Source: Duganella sp. Root1480D1
GTDB lineage: Bacteria; Pseudomonadota; Gammaproteobacteria; Burkholderiales; Burkholderiaceae_D
Assembly (NCBI RefSeq): GCF_001427305.1
Contig: NZ_LMFZ01000011.1
Span: 25,381 to 89,380, forward strand
Direction of reading: 5' to 3'
Length of the DNA stretch: 64,000 nucleotides
The notes beneath the pieces are model-generated. The model had not been told where the DNA came from. It ran no database searches and worked only from the letters and a program-made list of their open reading frames with translations. Within the stretch, counting starts at the first letter, position 1. Each line of letters starts with the position of its first letter. Positions 41,010 through 49,010 of the stretch are shown in pieces. Both the position numbers and the translations under genes were made by a program.

Positions 41010-41453
41010 CTACTTCTTAAGGGCGTAGCGTTTGATGCGCTTGAGTACCAGTTCGGGCAGCGCACTGATCTGTTTCGCGTGGTTGGCGAACACGATTTGC
41101 TGCCGGCCCACCGATACCGGGTGGCCGTCGGCATAAAAGCGGAACTCGAGCCAGAACGAGCACTTCCGCACATCGTAGGTATTTACTTCGCAGGAAACTT
41201 CCTGGAATGGAAAAGTCTCTTGCAGGTAATCGTTCTGCGCATGCTTTGTAATAAATACCCCCTCCGCCTGCAGCATGTCGCGGGAAATACATTCATAAAA
41301 CCACTTCTCCCGGCAAATACCTTGCCATTCGAAATACCGCGCAAAGTAGGTATTACCGTAGGCATTGGAATCCTTGAGGAAAATCGACAGCTTGTGGTGG
41401 AAAGTCATTTCGGCGGCGGCAGGGGCGTCAGGGGCTGGGACGTGCATGTACAT
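41010..41453 (-). CDS. hotdog-fold acyl thioesterase
   Basis: The 147-residue protein has the hotdog signature near residues 25-50: LKDSNAYGNTYFARYFEWQG followed by ICREKWF. The D-x-N and the WQG-x-CRE pattern are typical of YbgC/4-hydroxybenzoyl-CoA-type and of polyketide-type thioesterases. The remaining strands and helix fit this single-domain fold; no signal peptide is present. It hydrolyses acyl-CoA or acyl-ACP thioesters in the cytoplasm. The gene is divergent from an orphan membrane histidine kinase with 147 bp between the start codons. A role in producing a fatty-acid-derived molecule is possible but unproven. Confidence 0.85.
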   Translation of the reverse strand: MYMHVPAPDAPAAAEMTFHHKLSIFLKDSNAYGNTYFARYFEWQGICREKWFYECISRDMLQAEGVFITKHAQNDYLQETFPFQEVSCEVNTYDVRKCSFWLEFRFYADGHPVSVGRQQIVFANHAKQISALPELVLKRIKRYALKK

Positions 41454-41600
41454 AGGACTATTTCTCCATAAAAGTAAAACGGCTTAATGCCAGCCCTTAC
41501 TTTTTCTGATTGGCGCGCCGAACTATTGATATTCCTCAATACTTGTCTAATTTCTTGACAATAAGCTGTTAACAATCCGTTTTTAAGCTGAGGAAACTCA

Positions 41601-43022
41601 ATGTATGCGCTAATACCGGCATTGGTCTCAGCCCTGTTTATTTGTTATGGGCTGTACGTTTTGCGCTCGCGCGGCCCGAACCGGGTCGGCCTGACCTTTT
41701 TCGCCGTCTGCGCCACCACCTTCTTCTGGCAAGCGAGCTGGGCGCTGCTATTCCTGACGCATAACGACGCCACGGCCATGGCGCTGGCGCGCCTGGGCTA
41801 CCTGCCGATCCTGTTCCTGCCGACCACGCTGTACCACTTCATCATTGAACTGACTGGCAGCAAGGATGAGCGTCCCGGCCTCTACCTCAGCTACCTGTTT
41901 GCCTGCGGCCTGGGCTTGCTGCTGCCGACCACCGACTGGATGCTGTCCGGCCTGCAGCATTACTTCTACGGCGCCTATCCGAAAGCGGGCTGGCTGCATC
42001 CTCTGCACCTGGCGCAGACCGTGATCGTGATCGGGCGCGCCTTGTGGCTGCTGTATCGCCGCCAGCAGCGCGCGGTGTCGACCGAGCGCACCCGCTTGCG
42101 TTATGTGCTGGTCAGCATCCTGATCTACTTCGGCGCGGCCATCGATTACCTGTGCAACTATGGGATCGAGATCTATCCGCCAGGCGTGGCGTTCATCCTG
42201 GCCTCGCTGGGCCTGATAGCCCAGGCCATGGTGCGGCACAACCTGCTGGCCGATCCGATGGCCGCCGCCGCCACCATCGCCCATGAGATGCGCACGCCGC
42301 TGGCAAGCATCCGCAGCCAGACCCGCATCCTGGCTCGCAGCCTGCCGGAGCTGATTGCCGGCTACCGGCCGGAACACCAGGGAGCGCTGGGTACGCGCCA
42401 ACTGGAACACCTGGGTGAGATCGCGCGCAGCATCGATGCCGAAGTATCGCGCTCCAACTTCATCGTGGACATGCTGCTGGCCTCTGCGCGCGACGGCATC
42501 ATGCGCAGCGAGAGCTTCGCCGTGCATTCGGTCAGCGTATGCGTGGACGAAGCGATGGCCTGCTACCCGTTCTCGGGCGCCGAGCGTTCGCAGGTGCGCG
42601 TCACCATCCGCAACGAGTACAGCTTCCACGGTTCGGATGTGCTGCTGATGTTCGTGCTGTATAACCTGCTGAAGAATGCGCTGCAGGCGGTGAAGGTGCA
42701 TGGCAGCGGTGCGGTGGAGGTCGAGTGCTATTCGCGCGGCACTTGCAACTGGCTGGTGGTGACCGACAACGGCCATGGCATTGCGCCCGATGTGCTGCCG
42801 CACGTCTTCGAGCCGTTCTACACCACGCACCACAATGGCGGCGGCACCGGCATGGGCCTGGCCTTCTGCAAGCGCGTGGTATCGGCCTTCGGCGGCGAGA
42901 TCGGCTGCGAATCGGAGGCCGGGCGCTATACCCGCGTGGCCATCAGCCTGCCGCGCACGGCAGCCTCACCACGCAACGCGGCCCGTAAGCATATCGCGGA
43001 ACATTACCCAGTCGCCCATTAG
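41601..43022 (+). CDS. orphan sensor histidine kinase with multi-TM sensor domain
   Basis: The 473-residue protein has about seven membrane helices in residues 3-210 (first helix 3-21, last 190-212). A HisKA domain follows with phospho-acceptor His228 (HEMRTPLASIRSQ), then a HATPase_c domain with N-box NLLKNALQAV near 350, G1 DNGHGIAPD near 390 and G2 GGGTGMGLAF near 415. Its N-terminus resembles 7TM kinase sensors (HisKA_7TM), including the class that detects alpha-hydroxyketone signals; the ligand is not determinable. No receiver domain or response regulator is adjacent. GAGGA seven bases before the ATG and a TTGACA at 41555-41560 support the start. The end overlaps the convergent DUF962 gene by 57 bp. 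Confidence 0.9.
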   Translation: MYALIPALVSALFICYGLYVLRSRGPNRVGLTFFAVCATTFFWQASWALLFLTHNDATAMALARLGYLPILFLPTTLYHFIIELTGSKDERPGLYLSYLFACGLGLLLPTTDWMLSGLQHYFYGAYPKAGWLHPLHLAQTVIVIGRALWLLYRRQQRAVSTERTRLRYVLVSILIYFGAAIDYLCNYGIEIYPPGVAFILASLGLIAQAMVRHNLLADPMAAAATIAHEMRTPLASIRSQTRILARSLPELIAGYRPEHQGALGTRQLEHLGEIARSIDAEVSRSNFIVDMLLASARDGIMRSESFAVHSVSVCVDEAMACYPFSGAERSQVRVTIRNEYSFHGSDVLLMFVLYNLLKNALQAVKVHGSGAVEVECYSRGTCNWLVVTDNGHGIAPDVLPHVFEPFYTTHHNGGGTGMGLAFCKRVVSAFGGEIGCESEAGRYTRVAISLPRTAASPRNAARKHIAEHYPVAH

Positions 43023-43271
43023 GCTGAACAGCGGGTACTTGAAGGTGGCCGGCCGGTTGTGCTCGAAGAAGAAATGGCCGACCCAGGCGAAGCCGTAGCC
43101 GACCACGGGCAGCAGCCACAGCAGCGCCAACTCACCCGTGACAATGGCCATCGCCACCAGCAGCAGCACAATGGTGGAGCCGGCGAAATGCAGGCGGCGG
43201 CAGGTGCTGTTGGAATGCTCCTGCAGGTAGAAGGGATAGAACTCTTTAAACGTCCGGTAATGCGTCTCCAT
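42966..43271 (-). CDS. Mpo1/DUF962 family membrane protein
   Basis: The ATG at 43269-43271 has GGAGG six bases upstream and gives METHYRTFKEFYPFYLQEHS, 101 residues. Two membrane helices (about 30-46 and 50-68) are followed by FEHNRPATFKYPLFSLMGDWVMF, the Mpo1/DUF962 pattern with its conserved His-Asn-Arg-Pro. Mpo1 in yeast is an iron-dependent dioxygenase that alpha-oxidises 2-hydroxy fatty acids, and the N-terminal His residues here fit metal binding. A longer in-frame start is rejected because it has no ribosome-binding site. The gene overlaps the regulator upstream by 26 bp and the kinase by 57 bp. Confidence 0.82.
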   Translation of the reverse strand: METHYRTFKEFYPFYLQEHSNSTCRRLHFAGSTIVLLLVAMAIVTGELALLWLLPVVGYGFAWVGHFFFEHNRPATFKYPLFSLMGDWVMFRDMLTGRVAW

Positions 43272-43881
43272 GCTCATCCTCCGGGTGGACTTCCTTGATG
43301 ATGTTATCGAGGTCGGTATCGTCGCCCAGCACAAAGACCTTGCGGTCTCCCAGCATCTTGAGGATGAAAGGCTGCTGCTCGCGCAAGCGGCGCTGGAAGT
43401 CGTCGACCGAATACAGGTTGGGATTGATTTTGCGCCGTAGCAGGCGCTCGGCCACCGGTAGCCGGTTCAGCAATTCGCCGTAGGTCGTATTCTCGCCGAT
43501 CAGCAGCAGCTCGACTGGTGCCGCGGAATCCTCTGCTTCCTTGACCGTGGTACCGTAGACGAAGGCCACGCTGAGCTGCTTGCGCATCGGCGCCAGCGCA
43601 GAGTTCAGCACGCTGACCAGGCCGAAGGTTTTCTTGACCAGACTGGCCAGCTCGGAATAGACCAGGTTTTCCTTATTGGGGCGGAACTGGCGCACATTGC
43701 CGATGCGCTCGGAGACGATCAGTCCGGACTCATGCAGGCGCTTGAGTTCGCGTTGCGCGGAAGCGCTGCCCAGCCCGGTCAAGCGCATGATTTCGTTGAG
43801 GTGGAAACCCTCATTCACGCGCACAAACAGCAAACCCAGCAGCTTTTGCTGGGCGGGGGTAAACAGGGCCGAGGCGATCAT
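43246..43881 (-). CDS. winged-helix regulator with nucleotidyltransferase-like domain
   Basis: From the ATG at 43879-43881 (MIASALFTPAQQKLL) the protein has 211 residues. An N-terminal winged helix (about 10-80, with HLNEIMRLTGLGSASAQREL) is followed by a nucleotidyltransferase-like region. In that region VAFVYGTTVKEAEDSAAPVELLLIG stands where active enzymes have GSxARG and two Asp; here it reads GTT-x-K and has Glu for Asp. The catalytic site therefore looks degenerate. The fusion is a known design (HTH plus MNT-like domain). It overlaps the Mpo1-type gene and may control it. Earlier in-frame starts are not supported by a ribosome-binding site. Confidence 0.72.
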   Translation of the reverse strand: MIASALFTPAQQKLLGLLFVRVNEGFHLNEIMRLTGLGSASAQRELKRLHESGLIVSERIGNVRQFRPNKENLVYSELASLVKKTFGLVSVLNSALAPMRKQLSVAFVYGTTVKEAEDSAAPVELLLIGENTTYGELLNRLPVAERLLRRKINPNLYSVDDFQRRLREQQPFILKMLGDRKVFVLGDDTDLDNIIKEVHPEDEHGDALPDV

Positions 43882-44043
43882 AGGCCAAATATTAGCATGA
43901 CCACCGCCCCGAATATGCTGGCAATTTAGCAGAAAAACATGCATCCTTGCTGCCCAAAGCCTGACAAATCTTCCATACGTAAAGGCTCGGGAATCCATGC
44001 CGAAGCTGGCAATCCCCGATGCGGACGACAAGGTCCTCAACAG

Positions 44044-44400
44044 ATGAACACAGAACAGTTGAAAGCCCACTGCGCCAGCCTACCCGGCGCAGAAAGCCTG
44101 CTGCACGCGCCGCCGGTCAATGTATTGAGCTACAAGATCGGTGGCAAGACCTTCGCCTACTTCAAGACCAGCGAGCCGGAACGGTGGCGCTTCAGCTTTC
44201 GCGCCACGCCCGACCGCTTCCTCGAGCTCACCGGCATGCCCGGCGTGAAACCGGCCCGCTACATGGGCCGGTTTCACTGGGTCACGATAGTCGACGTGCG
44301 TAGCTTCCCGCGCGACTACCTGGTCGAACTGGTGCAGTGGTCATACGACAAGGCGCTCTCCTCACTGACGAAAGCGCGCCAGCGCGAGCTTAAGGCTTAG
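44044..44400 (+). CDS. MmcQ/YjbR family protein
   Basis: The 118-residue protein from the ATG at 44044 (MNTEQLKAHCASLPGAE) is a typical MmcQ/YjbR member: an N-terminal helix, a strand with FAYFKTSEPERWRFSFRATP and the C-terminal ELVQWSYDKALSSLTK helix. Family structures show a CyaY-like fold with a proposed nucleic-acid or phosphate-binding face; no enzymatic role is known. It is a stand-alone gene on the plus strand. Its last 11 bp overlap the end of the convergent M64 peptidase gene. Its start is only about 160 bp from the divergent regulator, so they may share a promoter region. Confidence 0.85.
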   Translation: MNTEQLKAHCASLPGAESLLHAPPVNVLSYKIGGKTFAYFKTSEPERWRFSFRATPDRFLELTGMPGVKPARYMGRFHWVTIVDVRSFPRDYLVELVQWSYDKALSSLTKARQRELKA

Positions 44401-46000
44401 GGAAGGCGTAGGTCAGCGAATAGTTGCCGCTGCCCGAATACGACTTCACCTGGGCATAGTAATAGCCCGCCGTGCCGTTGTAGCTGATCGACTCGCTGGA
44501 GGTATTGCCCTCGCTGGCCGCGACCTTGGTCCAAGCGCTGCCGGACCATTTGTACAGGTACAGGTCGAAGTCCGCGCCGGAAGGCCCGCTCAGTTTCAGC
44601 GAGAAGGTGCCGGCACCGGCTTGCACCCAGCCTGGCGAAGCGCTTGGCGCGATGGCGCTACCGCCGTTGGCCAGCGTGCCCGTCTGCGTTACCGAACCGG
44701 ACCCGGTGTACTTGGCAAATACCTTCTGCACCGCGCCTTCGTTCACAGCATGCCATGGATAGCCGAGCGTGCGCATGCGCGAGTTTTCCGTCGGACGGTA
44801 CTTGCCCGAGCCGCAGTACTGCGCGCCCACGAAAGTGCCGACAGTGCCGTTCGGGTAGACACCGAGGCCGGTCGGCACGGCGGTGCTGCCGGAAATCAGG
44901 TTGCCCCATTTGACCGATCGCGTGCCGTTCAGCGACACGTTGACTTCGCTCGGCTCGCTGCTGGTATTGCAGGTGCCGTACTCGTATTCATCGGCCAGCG
45001 CGAAGGCGGTGTGGCCGATTTCGTGCAAGGCCACCTCGATCGATTGCTCGTGCATCGACAGCGTTGCCACGGCCCCTCCGGAACCGCCATAGCGCGTGGA
45101 ATTGGCGATCACCACGATCACATCGCGTGCGTCGGGCGCCAGCACGGAGGCTGCGATATTGGTCGCCTTGGTGTCGTTTACGCACAGCAGGCGCTCGATG
45201 TTGTAACAGCCGAATTCCGCATCCATGGCGGTGTCACGATAGATGCCCTTGTCGATTTCGTCCACGCCGGACTGGTTACTGGCGACGTCGACGCGATGGA
45301 TGTTCATCGAAGCACGGTTGGCATTGAACAGCGGATCGGCCAGGAAGCCGTTGATCACCTTTTGCGCATCGGCGCGCCACTTGTCCATTTCAGCGGCCGT
45401 GTAGCCGTCGCCGATGAAGACATAGTCCATATGGGTCGCCGCGCTGCCGTTGTTCAGGATCGTGGTGGCCGTCGCGGCCGGCGTAGCGGCCAGCGCAGCG
45501 GAACGCGTGGTCTTGGCACTGGCGGCTGCCTGCTCCAGCGCGCTGCGCTCAAAGCGCGCCAGCGGTCCCGCGGCCGCGACAGCCGACTTGGCACCGGCCG
45601 TGCCGCCCTGCTTCGGCAGCACTTCCACGCTGGCCGTCGCCTTATCGAATGGCAGCGACACTTCGAAGCTGCCCTCGCGTTGCTGCACCGTGGTCGACAG
45701 GTCGATTGCGCCCGAACGCGGGTTAAAGGTCTCCACGTGGCGGCGCAGGCCGTTATTCACGCTCACTTCATGCAGCACGCGGCCCTGGGCATCCTTGGCC
45801 ACCACCACCCACTGGTCGCCCTCGGCGCCGTTCCGCACATTGGGTGTCACCGCAAACTTGCCCACCTCCGCGTGCAGCGGCTTGAATTCGGCGCCGGCGC
45901 GGCCTTCGCTAAAACCGATGCGCAGCGAGATATTGTCGGCCTGCGCTGCGCCGGCCGCCGCCAGCGCGAGCAGCGCCAGGGAATTTCGTAGTAAAGCCAT
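44390..46000 (-). CDS. M64 family metallopeptidase (IgA-peptidase type), secreted
   Basis: From the ATG at 45998-46000, with GGAGA seven bases upstream, the protein has 536 residues. A signal peptide (1-21, GAAQA) is followed by a beta domain (22-130). The M64 catalytic domain starts at DYVFIGDGYTAAEM (192), with zinc motif HEIGH at 326-330 and ADEYEYG shortly after. A C-terminal pre-peptidase (PPC) beta domain (about 455-533, FDLYLYKWSG, YYYAQVKSYSG) may mediate secretion or binding. M64 enzymes cleave glycoproteins including IgA; the substrate in an environmental bacterium is probably other protein. The gene is divergent from an AraC-type regulator that may control it. Confidence 0.9.
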   Translation of the reverse strand: MALLRNSLALLALAAAGAAQADNISLRIGFSEGRAGAEFKPLHAEVGKFAVTPNVRNGAEGDQWVVVAKDAQGRVLHEVSVNNGLRRHVETFNPRSGAIDLSTTVQQREGSFEVSLPFDKATASVEVLPKQGGTAGAKSAVAAAGPLARFERSALEQAAASAKTTRSAALAATPAATATTILNNGSAATHMDYVFIGDGYTAAEMDKWRADAQKVINGFLADPLFNANRASMNIHRVDVASNQSGVDEIDKGIYRDTAMDAEFGCYNIERLLCVNDTKATNIAASVLAPDARDVIVVIANSTRYGGSGGAVATLSMHEQSIEVALHEIGHTAFALADEYEYGTCNTSSEPSEVNVSLNGTRSVKWGNLISGSTAVPTGLGVYPNGTVGTFVGAQYCGSGKYRPTENSRMRTLGYPWHAVNEGAVQKVFAKYTGSGSVTQTGTLANGGSAIAPSASPGWVQAGAGTFSLKLSGPSGADFDLYLYKWSGSAWTKVAASEGNTSSESISYNGTAGYYYAQVKSYSGSGNYSLTYAFPKP

Positions 46001-46097
46001 CTTGTCTCTCCATTTTTGTGGTTTGGAACTGGAGATTCTGTGGCCGACCGGCAGCGTAGCGCGTGCACAAACGCGCGCAAATTGCACAATCCTGCTA

Positions 46098-46991
46098 TTA
46101 ACAATTGTTACAGCGGCTGGCGCGCCACGCGGCGGGCGACAAGCCGTAGTGTGCCGAGAAGGCTCGCGTGAAATGACTGGCGCTATGGAAGCCGAATTCC
46201 TCGGCGATGTCGACGATGCGCGCCTCGCGGCCGGCCAATGCCACGCAGGCTTGCTCCAGGCGGCGCGTCAGCACATAGCGATGCGGCGGCAAGCCGACCG
46301 CACGATGGAACTCGCGCGAAAAATGCGCCGCGCTCATGCCGCACAGCGCGGCCAGTTCCGCATTGGCCAACGGCGCATCAAGATGCTCGGTGATATGGCG
46401 CAGCACGCGGCGCAGGCGCGCTCCGCCGAGCGAACTTTCCTCGCCCTGGCTGGGCCGCGAATAATGCTCGATCAGGTAGCAGGCCAGGGCCATGGCAAGG
46501 TGGTCGCACATCTCCGCCGCCAAGGGCCCCGCCAGCGCCTGCGCATCGAGCATCTTGCGCACCAGGTCGAACACCATGCGGTCGGAAGTGAACTGGCTGG
46601 CAGCCAGCGTCGCATCGATCTGTTCGCCGCGCTGCGCCGCCAGGCGATCGACCAGTTGCACCGGCAGGAAGACGTTGACGATATCGCAGCCGCTAAGCTG
46701 GCTCCAGCGCCCCTGCTCCCCCGGCGGGCAAAGCCGGAAGCGGTTGGCCCCGATGGTGCCGCCCCAGACCGGCGTATTGCCCTGCCAGATGCGCGCCTCC
46801 AGCGGCTCCATCATCAAGGCCAGGCGATAAGTGCCTGGATGCGGGCTGACGGCGCGGATGGCGTGCTCGGGCCCATCGCTGATCCACCGCCCCAACGCAG
46901 CCCGCGATCCGGGAAGCGGCCCGATGCAGGCGTGCAGCGCATTGACGCCCGCCATCCTGAACCACCGCTCAAGCTCTTCGACGCTCTCCAT
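46098..46991 (-). CDS. AraC family transcriptional regulator
   Basis: The 297-residue protein has a C-terminal AraC-type double helix-turn-helix (about residues 195-295: LANAELAALCGMSAAHFSRE, then IVDIAEEFGFHSASHFTRAF ending SPAAWR) and an N-terminal ligand-sensing region without obvious family features. The length is standard. It lies upstream of the M64 peptidase on the same strand, 98 bp away, so it may drive that gene. Effector and target are not determinable from sequence. Confidence 0.9.
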   Translation of the reverse strand: MESVEELERWFRMAGVNALHACIGPLPGSRAALGRWISDGPEHAIRAVSPHPGTYRLALMMEPLEARIWQGNTPVWGGTIGANRFRLCPPGEQGRWSQLSGCDIVNVFLPVQLVDRLAAQRGEQIDATLAASQFTSDRMVFDLVRKMLDAQALAGPLAAEMCDHLAMALACYLIEHYSRPSQGEESSLGGARLRRVLRHITEHLDAPLANAELAALCGMSAAHFSREFHRAVGLPPHRYVLTRRLEQACVALAGREARIVDIAEEFGFHSASHFTRAFSAHYGLSPAAWRASRCNNC

Positions 46992-47019
46992 CGAAGCAAT
47001 ATACCCCAGCTCCTGCCGA

Positions 47020-47062
47020 GCCCGTGTCCCGCCATGGGGTCACACCCCAAGGGGGACACGGC
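47020..47062. repeat. dispersed palindrome (GCCCGTGTC / GGGGTCA family), copy 2
   Basis: The 43-bp palindrome has the same core as copy 1, TGGGGTCACACCCC, and outer arms GCCCGTGTCCC. Changes in one arm relative to copy 1 are partly compensated in the other, which keeps the pairing. It lies between the AraC gene and the cupin gene. Confidence 0.75.
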
Positions 47063-47220
47063 CTCGGCTGCAAACCGCAGCTCAAGTGCCGAATTGCGCA
47101 CAGTTTTGTCGCTTTTTTCCCGGAACTCGGCGTCCAGCCGACTTGGAATCCGGAGTGGATGGGCTATAACGATAGGTGGACGCCAGTTTCCCGCCAACCA
47201 CAACAAGAAGGAGCGCCACC

Positions 47221-47676
47221 ATGAAAACAATGGCATTTGCGGTACTAGCGGTTTCCGCCCTGCTGAGCGCCAGCGCGTCAGCCAAGGATAAGGCCAAGGA
47301 AGACGTGGTCTGGCCTGCCGAACAAGTGAAATGGGAAGCCGGCCCGGTCGCCGGTACCAAGGTCGCCAAGCTATGGGGCGACTGGATGAAAGGCGGCCCC
47401 TACGGCGTGCTGGTCAAGTTCGATGCGGGCCAGGTCAACGCCCTGCACCACCACACCCATGCACTGAAAATCGTGATCATGTCAGGCACGTTCGTGCACA
47501 AATCCGATGGCGCGCCTGAAACCAAACTGGGCCCGGGGTCATACCTGATGCAAGCCGCCGGCAAGAAGCACGTCAGCGGCTGCGCCACAGGCGCCGACTG
47601 CACCTTCTTCATGAGCTCCGACGGCAAGTTCGACTTGATCGACGATTCGAAAGCGGCTGCCAGCGACAAGAAGTAG
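47221..47676 (+). CDS. exported cupin domain protein
   Basis: The 151-residue protein has a signal peptide (residues 1-21, ending ASASA) and a cupin core. The metal-binding motif is ALHHHTHALKIVIMSG near residue 75-90, with three clustered His, and the second motif KLGPGSYLMQAAGKKHVSG follows with its His. AAGGAG seven bases before the ATG at 47221 supports the start. It is likely a periplasmic member of the DUF4437-like cupins; ligand unknown. Two late Cys (GCATGADC) could form a disulfide. Confidence 0.84.
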   Translation: MKTMAFAVLAVSALLSASASAKDKAKEDVVWPAEQVKWEAGPVAGTKVAKLWGDWMKGGPYGVLVKFDAGQVNALHHHTHALKIVIMSGTFVHKSDGAPETKLGPGSYLMQAAGKKHVSGCATGADCTFFMSSDGKFDLIDDSKAAASDKK

Positions 47677-47854
47677 CTGCATTTTGCTGGGAGCGCCGAA
47701 GATATAGTCCGGAGGACATCCTACGGCATAGCAGAGGGATACCGGGCTTCTGAGAGCGCTCCGTCAACGCAATTTTCATTGAACATGAGGCAGATCAAAA
47801 TCAAAGACTAATCCATGGCTAGGCTAAAGGCTCTACATGCACCAGGAGAATGTA

Positions 47855-47953
47855 ATGGAGAGCACAGCCCCAATTGACAGCCGCGAATATTTCTTAATTC
47901 CGCAAGCGTATGAAGGCGGAGGCTATTACGTTCAGATCGCTATTACTGCTTAG
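47855..47953 (+). CDS. possible 32-codon small ORF
   Basis: GGAG six bases ahead of the ATG at 47855 gives a strong ribosome-binding site. The frame ends in TAG at 47951-47953 and encodes a short polar peptide (MESTAPIDSREYFLIPQAYE...). It overlaps the start of the following exported-protein gene in another frame. It may be a leader peptide coupled to that gene or a truncated relic; no homologue is known to me. Confidence 0.35.
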   Translation: MESTAPIDSREYFLIPQAYEGGGYYVQIAITA

Positions 47954-48290
47954 ACTTGGAGCCAGTGCCGCCACATGGGCTCAACTGGATGCCGCGCCCG
48001 AATTCAAAGCACTTCGCGGAAGCTACATGGTCTATAGCTCCGGCCTGGGAGATCCCCAGCCGGCAAAAGCGGGCGACAGCAAAATAGCCTTCGCCATCGA
48101 AGGACAGGCCGCGCGGAAAATGTTCGACTCCATGGCCCCGGACGTGCGCGATGCCTGCACCGAAGGTTCTGGCGTTCGAATGCGGGTGAAAGGCCAGATC
48201 TCCTGCCAGCGAGAAAAGTCCGGCCAATACCGCTGCAGCTTCGGCTTCGACCTTCGAACAGGGAAAAATATCAGCGGGAGCGTCTGCTAA
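47910..48290 (+). CDS. small exported protein of unknown function
   Basis: The 126-residue protein has a short signal-like stretch (RSLLLLRLGASAATWAQ, residues 9-25). The mature part includes LRGSYMVYSSGLGDPQPAKA, then GVRMRVKGQISCQREKSGQY and FGFDLRTGKNISGSVC at the C-terminus. The pattern G-Y-x-V-Y-S ... F-D-L-R-x-G-K-x-x-x-G-x-x-C recurs in hypothetical exported proteins of Xanthomonadales and Burkholderiales, so the gene is probably real, though the function is unknown. Three Cys could form disulfides. The start is uncertain because there is no strong ribosome-binding site before 47910 and the small ORF at 47855 overlaps it. Confidence 0.6.
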   Translation: MKAEAITFRSLLLLRLGASAATWAQLDAAPEFKALRGSYMVYSSGLGDPQPAKAGDSKIAFAIEGQAARKMFDSMAPDVRDACTEGSGVRMRVKGQISCQREKSGQYRCSFGFDLRTGKNISGSVC

Positions 48291-48293
48291 GCC

Positions 48294-48890
48294 TCAAGCC
48301 TTGCCATAGCTGAGCAAGAACTGCAGGATGGCGCGGATTTCGGCTTCGGTCGCGGACGGTAGGTGGAACACGTCGCGATCATCCCAGGTCATCTTGGATT
48401 CGGTCAGCTTGGTCATGCTTGCGCCGAAATGGTCCATATTGAAAGCCGCGCCCAACGCGTGCCCGCGCGGCGGCATGGTGTTGAAGATGATCCTGAAACT
48501 GCGGTCCGGCATTTGGCGGATCACCGGCTCGCAGTTGGAGTCGAATCCCCGCGCCTGGACTTCGCCGTAGGTCCGGGCGTGTTTCGCGATAATGGTCGAA
48601 TAGGCGAAGCGGCGCACGCCGCCGTAACGCTGGTTCACGTGCACCATGATGTCATTATCCACCGGGATTCTTACCGTCGCACCCGTCTGGTCTTTCGTCT
48701 CGGTCTCGACCAGCTCCCCAGCTATCAGCGCATCAAACAGCTTGCGCTTGGCAGGATGGATGCGCGCGACGATTTCGGCATGATTGTTTGGCAAGTCGAA
48801 CAGGCCACTGAACATCGACTCATGCAGGTACATTTTTCCATCGTCACCCACCACCGATGCGTCACAGGTGATTTGCAGGGAATCGGCCAT
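48294..48890 (-). CDS. protein of unknown function
   Basis: From the ATG at 48888-48890 (MADSLQITCDASVV) the protein has 198 residues. No signal, membrane helix or known motif was recognised. Landmarks are LFDLPNNHAEIVARIHPAKR, RFAYSTIIAKHARTYGE, and a hydrophobic C-terminal helix (ILQFLLSYG). A start 45 bp further upstream is possible. The 3' end is 3 bp from the convergent exported protein gene. It belongs to a locally lower-GC group with the ATP-grasp and DUF1963 genes, so it may have arrived with them. Confidence 0.6.
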   Translation of the reverse strand: MADSLQITCDASVVGDDGKMYLHESMFSGLFDLPNNHAEIVARIHPAKRKLFDALIAGELVETETKDQTGATVRIPVDNDIMVHVNQRYGGVRRFAYSTIIAKHARTYGEVQARGFDSNCEPVIRQMPDRSFRIIFNTMPPRGHALGAAFNMDHFGASMTKLTESKMTWDDRDVFHLPSATEAEIRAILQFLLSYGKA

Positions 48891-48969
48891 ATCGCTCTCA
48901 AAACAAATTTCAGAAATACTGATTGTAGTATGCAATTGGCACCTGGCAATCTTTCAGGCCTCAATGCAT

Positions 48970-48997
48970 AAAAAAACGCCTCCCAACGGTGGCATTT
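48970..48997 (-). terminator. probable terminator after ATP-grasp gene
   Basis: An imperfect hairpin (GCC-ACC / GGG-AGGC, loop GTT, on the minus strand) is followed by seven T on the minus strand, and by four T on the other strand. It lies 13 bp past the stop at 49011 and would end the DUF1963-ATP-grasp transcript. Confidence 0.5.
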
Positions 48998-49010
48998 TTG
49001 CAGCAGTTTG

